The notes below the pieces were generated by a model. That model did no database searches. It saw only the letters and a list, made by a program, of their open reading frames with translations, and was not told where the DNA came from. From the NCBI RefSeq assembly GCF_003569005.1, contig NZ_BCUR01000004.1, forward strand, positions 2,837,765 to 2,886,584: 48,820 bases of DNA. The letters are read 5' to 3'. This document shows positions 46,471 to 48,820 of this stretch, piece after piece. The stretch's first letter is position 1; each line of letters starts with the position of its first letter. The DNA comes from Vibrio superstes (GTDB lineage Bacteria; Pseudomonadota; Gammaproteobacteria; Enterobacterales; Vibrionaceae). Position numbers and translations under genes: made by a program.

Positions 46471-47644
46471 CAGAAGCCTCTTCTAATTGGTTTTCTTTTT
46501 CGTGTAGGTGTTTGAATAGTTGTTGGAACTGCGCAACAGCCTCATGCTTATCGTGCGCTTGTGTTACCGCTCTCACCACAGCCACACTTGTTACGCCTGA
46601 CTCAATAACTAACGGAGCGCGCTCTAGGTTGATCCCACCAATCGCTACGGAAGGCAGTATTTCACCTCTTTGCTCACCGATTGAGGTAATTAAAGCCTGA
46701 TATAAATTGAGCTTGATTAAACCTTGAGGAGAAGAAGGCATATCTTTGGTGGTAGTAGGGAAGATGTGCCCTAGTGCCAAATAAGAAGGCTTGTACTGCA
46801 ACGCATTGATGATTTCATAGTAGCCATGCGTCGATATCCCTAAACCTGTGTCGCTACTTAGCAGGCGACTGTCAGCTAACTCTGCTAAGTCCTCTTGTCC
46901 TAAGTGAATGCAAGAAGCACCATGTTCTAAAGCAAGCTCCCAGTAATCATTAATGACAACATCCACTCCACGCTGTTTACCGATCTGAATTGCTCGCCTG
47001 ACATCTTCAGTCACCGCCTCATTAGACTTATCTTTAATTCTAAGCTGGAGAATGTTCACATCGCTTTGGGAGATTTCATCCACAAGCTCAAGACTATCCA
47101 GCACTGGATATAAGCCAAAGCATCGAGATGGTTTGCGAGTCAAAACTTGTTGATGGGTCGTGGCTAGTTGAGGAAAGAATTTGATGTGGTTCGGCCATGT
47201 TTCACATGAAACATGCAAAGCACTTTTGGCAATAAGAGCAGCATCTTCAATGGTGAACTCTAAAGACAAAGCGATAAGAAGCCATGCTAAATAGTCGTCA
47301 CAAGTGGTCAGGTAATCTTCAGGTTTATATGTCCATTCAAAGCAACTGCCATCACTAAGAGTGATTGAGTCTTGCCCCTTAGTATGAAGAACCTCGAGTG
47401 AAGCAAGCTTATTATTCTCTGAATCGACTATAGTGGCTGAAAACTGCTGCTCAACATTTGTATCAACAACAAGCTCAAATGTTTGGTTAGGAGTGACTAT
47501 GGCGTAACTGTCTCCACCAGAGATCGCAGTTATCACCTTGCTAAAGCCTGCAGTAGTTGCCTTACTTGCAACCATTGAGAGCGCTTTATCAAAAGCGGGA
47601 GTTATCGTTGGAGATTGTATATAACTATTTAGCGGGGATTCCAT
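46460..47644 (-). CDS. thiE: Thiamine-phosphate synthase ThiE with extra N-terminal domain
   Basis: Joins HMP-pyrophosphate and thiazole phosphate to give thiamine phosphate. The 394 residues exceed a plain ThiE (about 210). The ThiE barrel is residues ~180-390, with LYPVLDSLE, LQLRIKDK, DVVINDYWELALEHGASCIHLGQED and VAIGGINLE. Residues 1-170 resemble the C-terminal half of ThiD (HMP-P kinase) but are degenerate: the GTGCTLS catalytic motif reads LTTCDDYLA. It is the first gene of the operon, directly behind the TPP riboswitch. Confidence 0.92.
   Translation of the reverse strand: MESPLNSYIQSPTITPAFDKALSMVASKATTAGFSKVITAISGGDSYAIVTPNQTFELVVDTNVEQQFSATIVDSENNKLASLEVLHTKGQDSITLSDGSCFEWTYKPEDYLTTCDDYLAWLLIALSLEFTIEDAALIAKSALHVSCETWPNHIKFFPQLATTHQQVLTRKPSRCFGLYPVLDSLELVDEISQSDVNILQLRIKDKSNEAVTEDVRRAIQIGKQRGVDVVINDYWELALEHGASCIHLGQEDLAELADSRLLSSDTGLGISTHGYYEIINALQYKPSYLALGHIFPTTTKDMPSSPQGLIKLNLYQALITSIGEQRGEILPSVAIGGINLERAPLVIESGVTSVAVVRAVTQAHDKHEAVAQFQQLFKHLHEKENQLEEASDAV
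47198..47213. promoter_or_regulatory. Second parS-like site, inside thiE
   Basis: TGTTTCACATGAAACA differs from consensus parS at one central base (A for G). It lies in the degenerate N-terminal part of thiE, 3.6 kb from the perfect site. Clusters of parS sites spaced over a few kb are usual near bacterial origins. Confidence 0.7.
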
Positions 47645-47732
47645 CGCCCTATCCTTCTGTAAAAAACACAGCTTGTCGGATAGATTGATGGTACAAGTAT
47701 CAGGAAGAAACCCAATAGCTTTTCGAAGAGAC

Positions 47733-47832
47733 CACCTTGTTTCCTTCGCAGGTATTACCCTGTATCAGGTTCAACGAATTCCGTATTCACGGTCTCAGCA
47801 TCTTGTGATTAACACTTCAGCACTCCGACAAG
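47733..47832 (-). ncRNA. TPP riboswitch (THI element)
   Basis: The minus strand shows the conserved core CTGAGA, then GAACCTGAT and GGTAATACCTGCGAAGGAAA, with a GTCGGAGTGCTGAAG 5' arm. This is the thiamine-pyrophosphate aptamer controlling thiEFSGH, located about 90 bp upstream of the thiE ATG. Ends are estimates. Confidence 0.92.
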
Positions 47833-47876
47833 CAGTTCCATTATATATAAACTACGAGAAGAACAAAGCAGACATG

Positions 47877-48260
47877 TTAATTTTTGAAGACTAAATGGAA
47901 TCCAATCATTGCAGCAGAGATACTGAATACCACATTAAGCACAATGTTCAATCCAGCCTTCCAGTAGTCCCCTTGTTGGAACATAAGGACGTTATCCATA
48001 GAGAAGGTAGAAAAGGTCGTTAATGCTCCTAGGAAGCCAAGGCCAATGATTTGGCGCCACGGATCGACAGCAATCACTTCATTTTCAAAGAGGGCAATCA
48101 GTGTCCCCATAATAAATGAACCTACAATATTGACAGTCAAGGTACCATACGGAAAACCCCGCCCTAGCAATACAACACACAGTTCAGAAATCAAATATCG
48201 CGAACAAGCACCAAAGGCACCACCAATTGCGATAAATCCAAGGGTTGCAAATTGTCCCAT
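47877..48260 (-). CDS. crcB: Fluoride channel CrcB/FluC
   Basis: A 127-residue dual-topology inner-membrane fluoride channel with four transmembrane segments. It has GGAFGACSRY at 13-22, TLTVNIVGSF at 40-49 and the FSTFSMDNV pore motif near 83. An AAGGAGAAA ribosome binding site lies before the ATG. It has no visible fluoride riboswitch, and lies upstream of, and in the same direction as, the TPP riboswitch. Confidence 0.94.
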   Translation of the reverse strand: MGQFATLGFIAIGGAFGACSRYLISELCVVLLGRGFPYGTLTVNIVGSFIMGTLIALFENEVIAVDPWRQIIGLGFLGALTTFSTFSMDNVLMFQQGDYWKAGLNIVLNVVFSISAAMIGFHLVFKN

Positions 48261-48422
48261 CCCCTATTTCTCCTTAGCAAAATAGATTACATTTAAAAAG
48301 TTACACCTGTCACTTATGGGTGTCTTTATGTGATATTGATCGATAGCATAGCAAACATATGCATCGGATATAGTGCAAAAGTTTAGATTGCATAAAATAG
48401 CGACAAATGACTGGGGAGGTTT

Positions 48423-48584
48423 ATACCGATCACACTAAGTAACTGATCAGAAATAGCGTAGGAAAAATTATCGAGGACAAGGCAAAGTTTTTCGATAAGT
48501 AGTTATTCTACAACCAAAAATTCTAACGCAGTCATCGAGTATTTTAACAAGCTGGGATGACTAGTTATTTAGTACGATTGGTAT
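48423..48584. mobile_element. MITE-like element with imperfect terminal inverted repeats
   Basis: A 162-bp block in the gap between crcB and tRNA-Ser, with no coding capacity. Its ends pair: ATACCGATCACACTAAGTAA at the left and, reverse-complemented, ATACCAATCGTACTAAATAA at the right, 16 of 20 matching and the similarity continuing inward. The inner part contains further imperfect complementarity. A clear target duplication is not seen. Confidence 0.65.
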
Positions 48585-48615
48585 TATATAAGAGGAGTTG
48601 AAATACTGCAGATAC

Positions 48616-48648
48616 AAAAAAACCGCTGACGAGTCAGCGGTTTTTTGT
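48616..48648 (-). terminator. Intrinsic terminator after tRNA-Ser
   Basis: The palindromic stem AACCGCTGAC / GTCAGCGGTT with loop TCG is flanked by A and T runs; it follows tRNA-Ser in transcription direction. Confidence 0.87.
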
Positions 48649-48652
48649 AATG

Positions 48653-48743
48653 TGGCGGAGAGATAGGGATTTGAACCCTAGAACCGCTATTAACGGTTGC
48701 CGGTTTTCAAGACCGGTGCTTTCGACCACTCAGCCATCTCTCC
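48653..48743 (-). tRNA. tRNA-Ser(TGA)
   Basis: A 91-nt class II tRNA with anticodon TGA in loop CTTGAAA, a long variable arm (AACCGTTAATAGCGGTT) and encoded CCA. The promoter beyond 48743 was not resolved before the window ends. Confidence 0.95.
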
Positions 48744-48820
48744 ACAAATTGTTACTAGTTAAGGTCTTATAAATGCCTTATCCAGTATTTGCTTTCAGAT
48801 CGTTAAATCTAAAAACTTAA

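Noticed and set aside
48261..48422. Fluoride riboswitch upstream of crcB
   Set aside because: The conserved GGCGAUGG...GCC pseudoknot core is not seen; only a weak ACACC/GGGTGT hairpin is present.

Overview
The window looks like the origin-proximal part of chromosome 1 of a Vibrio species. The evidence is gene order and family content rather than any database match: vexRAB next to ilvC/ilvY, ubiD-ferredoxin-fre, gppA-rhlB-trxA-rho, recQ with RarD and RhtC-like exporters, a tsrA-like gene beside an aminopeptidase P gene, a thi operon, and an exact ParB-binding parS site. No species can be named from this alone.

Layout. 1-670: a minus-strand tRNA cluster (Arg-CCG, His, a decayed Pro copy, Pro, His, Pro) with a stringent-type promoter. 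896-8480: cytochrome c5, Rep helicase, and a TetR-controlled RND efflux operon (vexRAB). 8570-12108: ubiK, divergent ilvC/ilvY and an unrecognised outer-membrane-like protein whose ribosome binding site lies in a perfect hairpin. 12261-18514: a complete minus-strand rRNA operon (P1, P2, boxA, 16S, tRNA-Ala-GGC, 23S, 5S, terminator, tRNA-Thr, second 5S), followed by three 5S tail fragments, the first two in an exact 117-bp tandem repeat. 18621-24456: fre, a 2Fe-2S ferredoxin, a UbiD with a repeated C-terminal segment, an unknown periplasmic protein, rho and trxA. 24569-28428: rhlB, gppA and a TrpD2/YbiB-like gene. 28475-33126: a yhhQ queuosine-precursor transporter with a likely preQ1-I riboswitch, a small gene, recQ and two exporters. 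33215-36314: gamma-glutamyltransferase, the CsrA-sponge RNA CsrB with an upstream VarA-type site, and a MarC-family protein.

36354-41525: uvrD, then a four-gene bufferin-type operon (secreted Cys-containing precursor, DUF692/MNIO enzyme, DUF2063 partner, DoxX membrane protein), and a tsrA-like regulator. 41749-48260: aminopeptidase P, a perfect parS, the thiEFSGH operon under a TPP riboswitch with a second parS-like site inside thiE, and crcB. 48423-48743: a 162-bp element with imperfect terminal inverted repeats, and tRNA-Ser-TGA.

Most of the window is core housekeeping DNA. The most unusual pieces are the bufferin operon, the 5S-tail array, the parS sites, the riboswitch/sRNA elements, the SD-sequestering hairpin at 12112-12135, and the MITE-like repeat. 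Coordinates of rRNA ends, riboswitch limits and transcription starts are estimates by comparison with known molecules.
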